NCBI GenBank assembly: GCA_963575745.1
Contig: CAUYUJ010005720.1
Span: 1-59,114, forward strand
Direction: 5' to 3'
Length of the DNA stretch: 59,114 nt
From: Prorocentrum cordatum
Lineage: Eukaryota; Sar; Dinophyceae; Prorocentrales; Prorocentraceae
The notes under the pieces were generated by a model, which saw nothing but the letters and a program-made list of their open reading frames with translations, was not told the origin of the DNA and ran no database searches. Positions 10,611-20,333 of this stretch are shown piece after piece. A program made the translations under genes and the position numbers. Position 1 is the first letter of the stretch. Each line of letters starts with the position of its first letter.

Positions 10611-11100
10611 GCAATACACACCATAACATAACAGAACATAAAATGGCAATACCATGACAAGCACAGCGTAATACATCATCACGAAGCACATCATGGCAGG
10701 GCATTGCAGACCATAACACTACATAACACACAATAGCATAACATAACTGAACATACCATGACACTCATTGACGGAACCTAGCATAACATGACACAACGTT
10801 CAGAACATGCCATATCACACCAACAGAGCGACGACCACGACATGATACAGCATGTCACAATCTACTATACCATAACAGAACACGATCATGACCCAACATG
10901 ACGGGTCTTCACATGGCAGTATCATTACAACCCAGACCATGACATAACATCACAGGTCATGCCCTATCATATCATGACATAATAGCACATAGTGGACAGA
11001 GCACGACATAGCATAACAAATCATGGCAGACCATGACAGAACAATGCATATCATGAGACAACATTATCCCAGTGCGACCCTACCTAGGAGTTGGAGCCCC
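10611..11100. repeat. Cryptic CATAACATGACA repeat block, left copy
   Basis: AC-rich sequence made of ATAACATAACA and ACCATGACA steps. The part 10795-10960 (GTTCAGAACATGCCATA, CCAACAGAGCGACGA, GTCACAATCTACTATACC) is closely related to 12030-12180, so the two blocks are a duplication flanking the AGCTAA array. Confidence 0.85.
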
Positions 11101-11134
11101 TAGGAAAGCAGCATGAGTAGTAACAGTAAAGCTA

Positions 11135-11735
11135 CGCTAAGCTAAGCTAAAGCCAAGATAAAGCTAAGCTAAGCTAAGATAAAGCTAAAGCTAAGCTAAC
11201 GCTAAGCTAAAGCTAAGCTAACGATAAGCTAAAGCTAAGCTAAAGATAAGCTAAATTAAAGCTAAGATAAAGCTAAGCTAAAGCTAAGCTGAAGCTAATT
11301 TAAAGCTAAAGCTAAGCTAACGCTAAGCTAAAGCTAAGCTAACGATAAGCTAAAGTTAAGCTAAAGCTAAGCCAAAGCTAAGCGATAAGCGCAAGCTTAG
11401 CTAAAGCCAAGCTAAAGCTAAGCTAAAGCCAAGCTATAGCCAAGCTAAAGCTAAGCTAAAGCTAAGCTAAAGCTAAGCTAGAGCTAAAGCTAAAGCTAAG
11501 CTAAAGCTAAGCTAAAGCTAAGCTAAAGCTAAGCTCAAGCTAAGCTCAAGCTAAGCTAAAGCTAAGCTCAAGCTAAGCTAAAGCTAAGCTAAAGCTAAGC
11601 TCAAGCTAAGCTAAAGCTAAGCTAAAGCTAAAGAAAGATAAGCCTGAGCTAAGATGAAGCTAAGCTATGCTAAGATACAACCATCTAAGCTAAGATGAGA
11701 TAAGCAACGCTAAGCTAAGGGGACGTAACTGGGGG
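11135..11735. repeat. AGCTAAAGCTAAGCT tandem array, about 600 bp
   Basis: Mixed 5-bp and 6-bp steps (AGCTA, AAGCTA) with scattered variants (AGCTCA, AGATAA, AGCCAA), fading at both ends. The motif contains AGCT, so the array is locally self-complementary. No gene. Confidence 0.97.
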
Positions 11736-11829
11736 AACCGCGGGGCGGATACTGGGGGAACCGCCGGGGGCGAGTTGCACTGCCCGGCCCTTTAAGCATA
11801 CCGAGTAAGAACCCTTCTAGGCAGAGCCT

Positions 11830-12395
11830 CGGTAGAGAAAAAAACACCATACCATCACATAACAAACATGACAGAACACACCATTGCAAATCATGACACA
11901 CTACAACATAATATAACATCACAAGCCATACCATGGCAGAACATTGCAGAACACAACATGACACAACACGCCATATCATAACAGGACCGAACATAACATA
12001 GCACACCGTGATGAACAAATCATATCGCGACACAGCGTTCAGAACATGTCATAACACGCCAACAGAGCATAGCGACGAACACGACAGAAGACAACACGTC
12101 ACAATATACTATAACATAACATATCGCGATCATGCCATAACATGACTGGTATCATTACAAACAAGAGCATGACATAACATCACATAACATACCAACTCAT
12201 CTCATGCTAAACATAGTAGACATAATGCGACATAACAAATCATATGACATATCATGACAACATGATGTACATCATGAAAGAACAGACCACAACATTACGT
12301 CACATAAAAACAGAGCATAACGTCTCATAACAGAGAAACAGACCATCAGAGAACAAACCAAACCAGAGCACAATATATAATCACATAAAACCAAG
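11830..12395. repeat. Cryptic CATAACATGACA repeat block, right copy
   Basis: Partner of 10611-11100 in the same orientation: CGTTCAGAACATGTCATAAC, CCAACAGAGCATAGCGACGA and GTATCATTACAAAC match the left block. No coding content. Confidence 0.85.
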
Positions 12396-12667
12396 CCAGA
12401 CCCCCAGTTGTCCCGAGAATCCCCGAGTCCTTGCCGCCGCCCCGCTGCGGGCGGCCTCCTCGCCTGCGTCCCTCAGTCTCAGGATTGGAGGGGGGAAGAA
12501 GGAGGAGGGGAAGGAGGCATGGGGCAGGAGGAGGAGGACAGGCGCCCAAGGTTTCGGTGAGGATCGCTCGAAGCAAAAAAAACTTGCGTCTTCGGGGAAG
12601 GCTCAACAAAACTTCTCGGAAGGCCCGGGGGCGTCCGAGGCTTCTGAGAAGGCCCGCCCCTGCTCGC
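12396..12667. other. Gene-free spacer with a TTCTCGGAAGG-type repeat
   Basis: Contains GGGGAAGGCTCAACAAAACTTCTCGGAAGG and GGCTTCTGAGAAGGCCCGCCCC. Related wording is found at 10235-10290 and 28380-28560, so this is a dispersed repeat. No gene recognised. Confidence 0.5.
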
Positions 12668-12886
12668 TTCCAACCCTCGCCTCGGCCGCCGAAAATGAAG
12701 GGGAACTGGGACACACAAATAAATACACACAAATAAAAAGATTCCCCATATTTTCCCATATTTTCTGGGTTTTTGTCTTCCCCCCCACTTCCCATATTTT
12801 CCCATGTTTTCCTGGGAGTCGACGATTAATTGTGTCTGTGTGTTTTTTCCCCTCCTGATTCCAACCCTCGCCTCGGCCGCCGAAAA
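12668..12886. repeat. REP-F copy 1 with a 28-bp flanking direct repeat
   Basis: REP-F proper runs about 12699-12858: it opens with ACACACAAATAAATACACAC, contains TTCCCATATTTTCTGGG and TCTTCCCCCCCACTTCCC, and ends AATTGTGTCTGTGTGTTTTT plus TCCCCTCCTG. It is flanked by an exact 28-bp direct repeat at 12668-12695 and 12859-12886 (starting TTCCAACCCTCG, ending GCCGCCGAAAA). The flanks fit a long target duplication or a tandem duplication. Confidence 0.8.
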
Positions 12887-13043
12887 ACGAACAGCGGTGC
12901 CCCTTCCCGAGCGAGCGCCCTCGGCGCGCGAAGAGAGCGCCCGAGGAGCAGGCGCGCAGAGAAGGCCCGAGGAACGGGCGGGCCCGCTCCCGGCCCGAAC
13001 TGCGCCTCGCTGTGCGGCGTCGTTGGCTGCCGCACGGCGGACC

Positions 13044-13190
13044 CCCTCCCCTCCTCCTCCTCCTCCTCCTCCTCCTCCTCCTCCTCCTCCTCCTCCCCTC
13101 CCCTCCCCTCCGCCTCCTCCTCCCCTCCCCCCTCCTCCTCGCGACACCCCCTCCCCTCCTCCTCCTCCTCCTCCTCCTCCTCCTCGCGAC
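13044..13190. repeat. (TCC)n microsatellite
   Basis: TCC triplets with CCCTCC breaks and two CGCGACACCCC interruptions. The poly-Pro, poly-Leu and poly-Glu frames across it are artefacts. Confidence 0.97.
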
Positions 13191-13281
13191 ACCCCGACAT
13201 CCCTCCGACAGGAGCTGCTCCAGCCGCGGCTTCGCAGGGTCCCGGCCCCTTCCCCGCCTCGGGTGCTGCTGGAAGTGCCCC

Positions 13282-13388
13282 TGGCCCGAGGTGCCCCCCC
13301 AGCCTTTCGCTCCGCCTTGGAGCCCCTGGGGGCCCAAGGTACCCCCCCAGCCTTTCGCTCCGCCTTGGAGCCCCTGGGGGCGCCCTAG
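13282..13388. repeat. Direct repeat, two 46-bp copies
   Basis: The block CCCCCCCAGCCTTTCGCTCC, then GCCTTGGAGCCCCTGGGGGC, occurs twice in a row (about 13289 and 13335). Confidence 0.85.
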
Positions 13389-13619
13389 AGGCCGTCTGGG
13401 CCACCCCAAGAATCCTGCGGGCACCTTGGGCCAGGGGTACTTCTAGCAACACCCGAAGCCCCGACCCATTCCCCGCTGTAGCCGGTCGTCCCCGATCCGT
13501 TTGCGATGGTCCCGGGGCCCGATCGTCGGCAGTCGGAGCAAAAGCACGTCGGCGGAACAAGACACATCGTCGGCAATCTGGCACTGCTCCCCGCTCCTGC
13601 GCCTGGACCGCAGCACGGC

Positions 13620-13794
13620 AGGCTCCCGACCCCCCGGATGGACTCGGTGTAGTTCCTGGCCCAGTCCTCCGCCGCCACGGCCTTGCGGAGCTCGTCGGGG
13701 GCGCTCTGCTGCTGCGGGGGAGCCCAGGCGCCGCCCTGGCTCGTCTGGTGCTGCAGGTGGCCGTTCCCACGATCGTACGGCCACCCCGGGGCTC
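13620..13794 (-). CDS. Possible exon, Gln-rich, unassigned
   Basis: On the minus strand one frame reads YDRGNGHLQHQTSQGGAWAP, then PQQQSAPDELRKAVAAEDWA and RNYTESIRG. It looks like real protein (mixed charged and aromatic residues after a Gln-rich linker), unlike the other frames. A GT donor could follow at ATCCGGGGG/GTCGGG near 13630. The upstream side runs straight into TIR-C at 13795, so the true start may be displaced by that insertion. No family assigned. Confidence 0.3.
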
Positions 13795-13927
13795 AAGTCG
13801 GGCGTGTCCCCCCCTGCAGGGGGATGTTCAACGAAAAACCAAACATAATATAAAAAAATAGTCCCAAATGGTCGAAAAATGCTCAACAAAATAGTCCCCT
13901 GACTATGTTTTGAGAGACGGGCCTGAC
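13795..13927. mobile_element. TIR-C element, copy 1 (degenerate right end)
   Basis: Left end AAGTCGGGCGTGTCCCCC then TGCAGGGGGAT; right end CCCTGACTATG, then a worn inverse AGAGACGGGCCTGAC. Nearly matching flanks (CCCGGGGCTCA left, CCCGAGGCTCA right) suggest a target duplication of about 10-11 bp. AT-rich interior, no coding. Confidence 0.7.
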
Positions 13928-13999
13928 GCAACCCGAGGCTCACAGGCCCGGACAGCCAGCGTACTGACAGGTCCGTGCGGCGATAGTTCGTCGTCTTCG

Positions 14000-14158
14000 G
14001 CCTCCATCGGGGAGGGACAGACCCCCCTTTAGTAAAACGTGGTTCAGTGAAAACGACCTGAGGCCCAAACCTGGCGGGCGAAAGCCTGGAAAGTAACGGC
14101 CACGGCGCCCTCTCGAGACCCGAAAACGGACCATGAACTAATCGACGTGTCACTGTTG
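14000..14158. repeat. Dispersed repeat, copy 1 (copy 2 at 14505-14640)
   Basis: Shared blocks are CTTTAGTAAA, AGTGAAAACG(A/G)CCTG, CGAAAACGG(A/C)CC and AATCGACGTGTCA. The spacing differs between copies. No gene. Confidence 0.6.
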
Positions 14159-14160
14159 TG

Positions 14161-14321
14161 AAGGGGCCCACAAACACACAAATAAATGCACACAAATAAA
14201 ATGATTCACCATATTTTCCTATATTTTCTGGGTTTTTGTCTTCCCCCCCACTTCCCATATTTGCCCATATTTTCTGTGGAATCGACGATTAATTGTGTCT
14301 GTGTGTTTTTTCCCCTCCTGA
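14161..14321. repeat. REP-F copy 2
   Basis: Same internal order as copy 1: ACACACAAATAAATGCACAC, TATTTTCTGGGTTTTTGTC, TTCCCCCCCACTTCCC, AATCGACGATTAATTGTG, ending TTTTTTCCCCTCCTG. The flanking 28-bp repeat of copy 1 is absent. Confidence 0.85.
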
Positions 14322-15296
14322 TGTTGGGGATTCTGTCCGCCCCCGATCCAGGGGCCCTCGCCCCGCCGATCAGACAGTGGAGAGACTATGACGCCACTGC
14401 TCGGCATTCAAAACCAGCACTGGGGAAGGCGTCGGGACTGCCGAAGACCCGCGCTGCAGAGACAGTCTATCGGATCTTTGGGGGCTCAATCATCGGCGGT
14501 GGACAAACCTCCCTTTAGTAAACCTCCCCTAAGTTAGTAAACCTCCCCTAAGTGAAAACGGCCTGGGACCGAAGCCGACGGACCTGGGCCCCTCGCGAAC
14601 CGAAAACGGCCCATTTCTCAATCGACGTGTCAGGGTAGGAGGTCTATCCACCTCCGAAATGAACGACCAGGAGCATGTGGACAAAGAAAGACGCGCACGA
14701 CCGTGAAACATCAAGGTGACACACCGGGCGCAGGTGGCAAGACGAGTCTGCTCTTCCTTGCTGCAAGACCCTTCTTCTCACTGCTCCCCATCAAGAAACA
14801 CCCCCTCCACCTCTCGACAGGCGACCGACCAGGCGCAATACCAACACACACGCACACACAGTCCCTGCAACCAAAAACAGACGAACTGCATGTTGCGGCA
14901 AATCTGAATCATGTTCGGGCGCCCCAGGATCACCTTGCGCCGTGATCTGACAGCGACGGCGGGGAGCCATCACACTGCCCGCTGCGCGCAGGCCCGCCAT
15001 CCCTATCAACAAAAAAAATCAAAATGATTGCGTGGCCACCTAACACACCTGGCGCGCGTGGCGCACGGGGTACGCACGGCGCACCTCGCGGACGTCGCGG
15101 ACCTGGCTGGCGTCTGCAGTGGTTCCCGATGGTTGTCGATGGCGGCCACTGCCTCTGCTGAGACTCGGGTGGTGCGTACATAGTGGGAGTGGGCGGGTGG
15201 GAGTGAAAACCACGCAGCTCGCGCTGCTCCCGGTGGGAACTCGACCACTGCTCCCTACGAATACACACCCCCTCCCCCACTCGGGGATCTTCTGAC
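14322..15296. other. Gene-free spacer
   Basis: Contains copy 2 of the 14000 repeat (14505-14640) and relatives of the 5.9-7.4 kb duplication (CGGCAAATCTGAATCATG; GCGCGCAGGCCCGCC; CACCTGGCGCGCGTGGCGCA). No coding region recognised. Confidence 0.5.
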
Positions 15297-15500
15297 CCGG
15301 GTCAATCCAGACCCGGGTCAGTCAGGTCCTGCAGTATCCTGCAAGATCCTGCGGGATCCTGCACACAAACCGGGGTCAATGCGAATGATCCTGCAGGATC
15401 CTGCAGGATCCTGCACCCAGACCCGGGTCAATGCGACACTGGCCCTGCAGGATGCTACAAGATCTGGCGCTCTGGCTGACCCCCGTTTGCATTGAGCCCC
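15297..15500. repeat. REP-G copy 1 (CCCGGGTCA / GGATCCTGC)
   Basis: ACCCGGGTCA occurs at about 15297, 15320 and 15421, and GATCCTGCAGGATCCTGC steps recur between. The end (TCTGGCGCTCTGGCTGACC, CATTGAGCCCCG) matches 43230-43295. No coding. Confidence 0.8.
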
Positions 15501-15731
15501 GTCTCAAGGCTCCCGACCCACCCACCTGGCGGTCCACCCGGGCCGACGAGGCCCCCTCCGCCATCCCCGGCAAAAAATCCGTACAAGGTGCACCCCGCAC
15601 GCACCCCGTGCGCGGGAGACAGCCCGCGACGCCTTCGCAGACTGGTTCTCGAAGGGGGCGGCGGAGGTTCCCCCAGCTTACGCTTGCGGTGCAGGCCGAC
15701 CATCCCTGTGAGGCACGGTGCGCACACCGTT

Positions 15732-15892
15732 GAAGGGGCCCAGGGACACACAAACAAATACACACAAAGAACAAGATTCCCCATACTTGTCCCATATGTT
15801 CTGGATTTCTGTCTTCCCCCCCACTTCCCATAGTTTCCCATATTTTCTCGGGAATCGACGATTAATTGTGTCTGTGTGTTTTTTCCCTTCCT
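15732..15892. repeat. REP-F copy 3
   Basis: Preceded by TTGAAGGGGCCC as in copy 2; contains ATACACACAAAGAACAAG, TTCCCCCCCACTTCCC, GGAATCGACGATTAATTGTG and a closing TTTTTTCCCTTCC. All three copies share one orientation and lie within 3.2 kb. Confidence 0.85.
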
Positions 15893-16255
15893 CAACCTTG
15901 CCCCAAAAAAACCCGGACCATGCGCGCGAGCCCCGTGGACACCCGGCACTGGTTCTTGGCAGGGGGGGCGGCGGTGCCCTCAAGGTGTCCGCTCGGCGCA
16001 GGTCCGTCGTCCCTGTCGACACGCGGTGCAAAGCACACTGTGCGGCAACTCGTGCTCGGGCGCCCCGCGAGCAATTGTGAATCGGTGATTGGCAGAAGGG
16101 GGCGGTGGCATGGCGCCCTCATGTTGGCTGCTCTGCGAAGGCACTCGGTCCATGACTGAAAGCCATACAAGGTGCATTTTGCGTGCTCCGGCTGGTCCTC
16201 CTCCTCCTGATCCTCTGCGCCCTAATTGTTTTCGTCCTTCAACCTTCTCATCCAA
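15893..16255. other. Gene-free spacer
   Basis: Has CGGACCATGCGCGCGAGCCCC and GACAC-GCGGTGCAAAGC wording related to the 5.9-7.4 kb duplication. Nothing else recognised. Confidence 0.45.
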
Positions 16256-16786
16256 TCAATTCTCATGGCCATAGTTTCTGGATGAACTGGTAGCTTCACG
16301 AATTGCAGCATCGTTGAACATCACAACCAGACCAGCTGGACACACTAAGTTTCGCAGCAGTTCTCGAGCCACACCGACCTGTGACGGCCCCAGGGCCCGA
16401 AACCCGGCGAACGCGCCCGACGTGAAAGAATGCGGCGCCAGGATCTCGGGGTCTGCCGGCTGCTGCGGTGGCGCAACGAGGGCATGTACGAAAGCGTGTT
16501 CCCGGCCAGCCGTCGTGGGCCGTCCGGGAGCCATCCTGGAGCCACCCAGGGCGCCCAACCTGGGGCTTTTGGGGCAGCAGACGGGCACCAGAGCCGCCTC
16601 CAAATCGGGGTGGGTCCAGGCCTCCGGCGATGCAACCTGGAGCCGAGCCTTTGACCCCCCCCCTGGCCCCGTTGGCGCTTGCCCCTCGGGCCACTTCTGT
16701 TTCCAGGCTCGTCTTCTGAAGGCCCCTTCCTCGGAATGCCGAAGATTGCATGGAGCACCCGACTCGCTCATGCTTTCGACCACCAA
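16256..16786 (-). CDS. Unidentified possible coding region
   Basis: A minus-strand frame of 176 codons (MVVESMSESGAPCNLRHSEE to the stop at 16256) lies in one of the few non-repetitive stretches. The second half (ALGPSQVGVARELLRNLVCP, then AGLVVMFNDAAIREATSS) alternates hydrophobic and charged residues like a folded domain. Two other frames are open over the same span because the DNA is GC-rich. No motif known to me. It could be one exon of a longer gene, with the true ends at splice sites. Confidence 0.25.
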   Translation of the reverse strand: MVVESMSESGAPCNLRHSEEGAFRRRAWKQKWPEGQAPTGPGGGSKARLQVASPEAWTHPDLEAALVPVCCPKSPRLGALGGSRMAPGRPTTAGREHAFVHALVAPPQQPADPEILAPHSFTSGAFAGFRALGPSQVGVARELLRNLVCPAGLVVMFNDAAIREATSSSRNYGHEN

Positions 16787-17349
16787 GAAATGTGGGCCCG
16801 CTCAGACTCGGTCCCTGAACCTCTCCGGGGGCGCGTCTGCACCAGCGCCCCGAGGCGAATCCAGCCGTCGTAGCGAGACGAAAGCAGGCCTGCATGAACT
16901 CGACCCAGGAGAGCCCCACGAGGGCCCCGTGACCCAAAGATCCGATGTGCCCATCGGTCGGAAGAAGTAGGTAGAAACATGAGGTAGGAAGGCACCGAAA
17001 ACAGATTGGGTGTCCGCCCGCCCCCGAAAGAGGACGGAAAGGTGAAGCCACTCGATCATTGCAGCAGGAATGCGCTTAAAGCAGATTGGAATCTGGGAGA
17101 TCCAAAAACACCTAGTTTCAACGACCCGTGGGCACTGCTCGTGCCGCGACGGGGTTCCCAGAGAGGCCTGCAGGACCCCTTCCCCGAGGATCGGGTGGTG
17201 TCCTCCCGGGTCGCTGCTCGACGGCCACGGTGCCTCGCGAGGGCCACCATATGAGGGCTGGGCCTAAACACTGCTTGTCGTTGTGTCTTCGTGTTGCTCT
17301 ACTGCAGGTCCGTGCCGTGTCGACCCTGGCGTTGGTTCCTGACACCGCG

Positions 17350-17450
17350 CTGGATCGTTCAACCTTGAACGATCGGCCGTCTCCGCAACGTCCGATCGTT
17401 CAACATCGACCGATTCTGGGCCGCCGTCGGCGTTCAACGTTGAACGCCCG
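17350..17450. repeat. Cluster of GTTCAAC palindromes
   Basis: GATCGTTCAACCTTGAACGATC is a 10-bp-arm palindrome at 17353-17374. GGCGTTCAACGTTGAACGCC is a perfect 20-bp palindrome at about 17429-17448, and GATCGTTCAAC repeats between them. A related CTCAACGTTGAATCG occurs near 54302. Confidence 0.8.
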
Positions 17451-17580
17451 CGCTGGGGTCGCCGCTGGTCGACACGACGCGAACCTACCGTACCTGTTCT
17501 CCTGTACCTCCCTCCCGAAACGAAAAAGAAAACACGGCCGAAGTCCAGCAAAACCGCGTTTACAGGGGAGCGAAAAGTGG

Positions 17581-17743
17581 CATAAACATAACAACTCGGA
17601 GGTCCGCGCGGATTTCTTGGATCCGCGCTGGACCCTCCTCACTGGCGCGCGGAGCGCGCCTGGGGCGGCGCCGGAGGCGCCGCCAGGGGGCCCCAGCGCC
17701 GATCCGAGAAATCTGCGCGGACCTCCGAGTTTTTTAGTTTATG
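17581..17743. mobile_element. PAL-B element, copy 2
   Basis: Best-preserved copy. The left arm (CATAAACATAACAACTCGG, then AGGTCCGCGCGGATTTCTTG) is inverted on the right (GAAATCTGCGCGGACCTCCG, then AGTTTTTTAGTTTATG). The arms are about 45 bp and the core holds GCGCGCGGAGCGCGCC and GGCGCCGGAGGCGCC. Non-coding. Confidence 0.85.
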
Positions 17744-17885
17744 TCATTGTCTGGTCCCCTGGTTTACGTCCAGCCCTGGCCCCCATATATAACCCGAAGT
17801 ACATAGAAACAGCCCTCCGTCGTGAGATGCCTCCACGACGCGCGGGGGCTCACGAGAGGCGAACACCTCCCTGAGGACTCTCGAC

Positions 17886-18060
17886 CCACGTCGGCGCCGT
17901 CGTCAACGCCGGCGTCGGCGTCGTCGGGTTGTCGTCGTCAGCGTCGTCGTCGTCAGCGTCGTCGTCGTCGTCGGCGTCGGCGTCGGCGTCGGCGTCTGCG
18001 TCGTCGGCGTCGGCGTCGTCGCCGTCGACGGCGTCGTCGTCGACGTCGTCGTCGTCCCCC
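17886..18060. repeat. (GTC)n microsatellite flanked by a duplicated segment
   Basis: GTC/GGC triplets. Similar segments sit on both sides: about 17808-17850 (CCCTCCGTCGTGAGATGCC, CGCGCGGGGGCTCACGAGAG) and about 18107-18150 (CCCTCCGCAGAGATATTCC, CGCGCGGGGGCCCACGAGAG). Confidence 0.85.
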
Positions 18061-18098
18061 TTCAGGGTCGGCGGCACCGGCCGTAAGGACTTCGCAGT
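18061..18098. repeat. Dispersed 35-bp motif, copy 1
   Basis: CTTCAGGGTCGGCGGCACCG followed by GCCGTAAGGACTTCGCA. Near-identical copies are at about 37514-37550 and 57544-57580, each after a trinucleotide or pyrimidine tract. On the plus strand, CAG at the start and GTAAGG/GCAAGG inside look like splice sites around a 17-nt core. On the minus strand it reads LRPVPPTL. Confidence 0.8.
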
Positions 18099-18504
18099 AG
18101 AAACGACCCTCCGCAGAGATATTCCGTCACGGCGCGCGGGGGCCCACGAGAGCAGCCCAGATCCGCATCTGCGCCCTGGTCGTACAGCGGAGGCCAGCGG
18201 AGGCCAGTGCACACGAAGCCTTCCGCAAGAAACCCAACCCCGAGACCCCGGGACGTCCCCTGACCTCTGGCGTGGGGACGCCGCGCCCTCCGCGGCAGAG
18301 CCGCCGAGGCCCCGGGAGGCCCGGGGCACCCCGGGAGGCACGCAGAGCGCGCCTTGGCGTGGGTCGCCGCTGCACGGAGGCGCTGCGCACGGGGCGCCCG
18401 CGAGCAACCGGAACAAAAACGTCCGCGGGCTGTCTCGGCCCAGCGCCCCGGCCCGCGAGGCCGTGGACACGGGCACGCGGCCCGCCCACGACGGGGGTCT
18501 GGCT

Positions 18505-18740
18505 CGGTGGCAGCTCACGGGAGCCTCCCATGCCCTCTTGTCGGCTCTTGCGAGCCGACGCCAATCGACGCCAGTCGCCGCCGATGGACGCGAAATCGAC
18601 GCCAGGTCGGCGCGACATCGACGCGAATCGACGCTCAATCGGCGCTGTCTCATCGACTCCCAGACGCGAATCGACCCTAACCGACGCCGAAGACGGACTT
18701 GAGAGGGTATTTTTCCAAGCTCCCATGATCTGCTGCTGAA
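18505..18740 (-). repeat. INT-H intron-like element, copy 1
   Basis: On the minus strand it begins CATGGGAGCTTGG, has a body of CGACGCxAATCGACGC steps, and ends CATGGGAGGCTCCCGTGAGC then TGCCACCGAG. Copy 2 at 42590-42905 has the same beginning and end and finishes exactly at a methyltransferase exon. By analogy this could be an intron, but no recognised exon flanks it. Confidence 0.6.
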
Positions 18741-18910
18741 GTCTGGGGAGGGGGGCCCCGAGAGCGGCGGGACGACCGTGAGCAGCTGTTCGGGAAGGTG
18801 GCGGCCGGGGAGGCGCCGGAGGCGAGGCTGGCGAGCTCGGCCATGGCGGCGCGCGGCCAGGTCCAGACTGCCGGGGCGGGGGCGGGAGTGTCGGCGGCCA
18901 CACCAGTTAA

Positions 18911-19098
18911 CATCGTTCATCCGATCCCTATCCCCAGCGGCGTGGCCTGGGCCCCGCTGGCTGATTTACCCCCCTAAATGGGGATACAGGCCGCTCCCTG
19001 CGGGCTTCGAGGGGTGTGTCTCCCCAACTGGGGGGGGGGTCATTTGGTGGGGGTCTCGAAGGGGATGGGGATGGGAACGGGGGTCGGTGAAACGATAC
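18911..19098. mobile_element. TIR-D element, copy 1
   Basis: The left end ATCGTTCATCCGATCCCTAT is inverted on the right (GGGTCGGTGAAACGAT). The interior (GGCGTGGCCTGGGCCCC, GATTTACCCCCCTAAATGGG, GGTGGGGGTCTCGAAGGGG) matches 58317-58500 throughout. Non-coding. Confidence 0.8.
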
Positions 19099-19321
19099 TT
19101 TGAACACCAGGGGGGGGGGACACCCTGCGGGGCAGCAGGGCTGTTGCCCCGAGACCCAGGCGTGGCGCTCCGTTCCCACTGGGCGCCGTGGCGCGGTGTC
19201 TCGGGCCCCGGGGCCCTCACAGGTCGATAGAAAGCTGGGGAAGGACTGCACGGGGAAGCCGGGCCTGTTCATGAGCCTGTGTTCCACCACCACCACCACC
19301 ATAAGCTGAAGGGGGGAAGGA

Positions 19322-19433
19322 GTTGGAGGAGGAGGAGGAGGAGGAGGAGGAGCAGGAGCAGGAGGAGGAGCAGGAGCAGGAGGAGGAGGAGGAGCAGGAG
19401 GAGGAGGAGGAGGAGCAGGAGGAGGAGGAGGAC
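19322..19433. repeat. (GGA/GCA)n microsatellite
   Basis: GGAGGAGCAGGAGCAGG-type repetition. Just outside it lie CCACCACCACCACCATAAGCTG (19287) and an inverse-like CTTATGGTGATGGTGGTGG (19449), so the tract is bracketed by a rough inverted repeat. Confidence 0.95.
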
Positions 19434-19988
19434 CCCCTCCCCCTCCAACTTATGGTGATGGTGGTGGAAAACAGGCCCATCATCTGTAGGGCTCCAGTGG
19501 TCGCATTTTGCTCGCAACGCGGAGCGGGGCGGAGCGCGACTGGAGCGGTACCGCTATTCAGGCAACCCGCGCTGGCACATGTTTTCCTTTCCCTGCTCGC
19601 GCACCGTCTGGTGAGGAGCGCTCTCGCTCGCCAGCGCGATCCTAGCCAGGCCACCCCCTGGGGGCGATCTTGGAGACCTCTCGGGCCGTCCTGGACCGTC
19701 GGGTGCTTGAGAAAGCGAGACCGCTACATTCCTTCAATAACAGAATGGCGAATCTATGAGTCTAGCCTCTCGGGGCCCTTTTGGGGGGGCTCTTGCAGCT
19801 CTCTCTCTTCGGGCATCTTGGGGATCTCTTGGGCCGTCTGGCGAGGAGGGCACGTGGTCAGAGTCTTGCCACACGGGATCCATGGCAAGAGGGGCGCAGT
19901 AGCTCCGTCGGGGAAGCAGCTTCGCCTGCGCAGGTGCACGAAGAGCGCCAGCGGAGCACCGGCGGAAGGAAACGAGGAGCGTAGTTAG
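19434..19988. other. Gene-free spacer, possibly exon-bearing
   Basis: Non-repetitive sequence. A minus-strand frame here (KMPEERELQEPPQKGPERLD near 19760-19820) is hydrophilic and could be coding, but no domain or convincing splice sites are seen. Confidence 0.3.
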
Positions 19989-20138
19989 ATCGGGCATGTC
20001 CCCCTGCAGGCGGATTTTGATGAAAAACAACGTACTCAACTAAAACATCAAACAGAGTCAAAAAATAATAGGAAAATCGTCCTTAGACTATTTTGTGACT
20101 ATTTCCCAATACTCCTCCTGTAGAGGGACATGCCCGAC
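19989..20138. mobile_element. TIR-C element, copy 2
   Basis: The left end ATCGGGCATGTCCCCCTGCA is inverted at the right (TGTAGAGGGACATGCCCGA). AT-rich interior with AAAACAACGTACTCAAC and AGACTATTTTGTGACTATTT. About 150 bp, no coding. I see no clear target duplication at this copy. Confidence 0.85.
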
Positions 20139-20333
20139 TTCAAGCCAGAGTGGACCTGCCCCCAGGAAGCCTTCGGACTGCGCAGGCCGATCCGGGGCCC
20201 GGGACTGGCCCAGGCCCAGGATCCGGCGCGGGTGCGCACAGGTAGTCAGCCGGCGTCCTCCCACCGCGCGCGGGGCACCGAGGTGGGGAGTTGCGCGCGG
20301 TTGCGGCCTGATCAAAAACGTCTGAGGCTCCTG
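20139..20333 (-). CDS. Possible exon after a (TCC)n tract, unassigned
   Basis: On the minus strand a (TCC)n run ends CTCCTCCGCAG at about 20334, a good 3' splice site. The following frame reads EPQTFLIRPQPRATPHLGAP and stays open to the TIR-C element at 20138. The protein is Arg/Pro-rich and unassigned. The layout copies that of methyltransferase exon D (TCC tract, CAG, open frame), which is the only reason for listing it. Confidence 0.22.
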
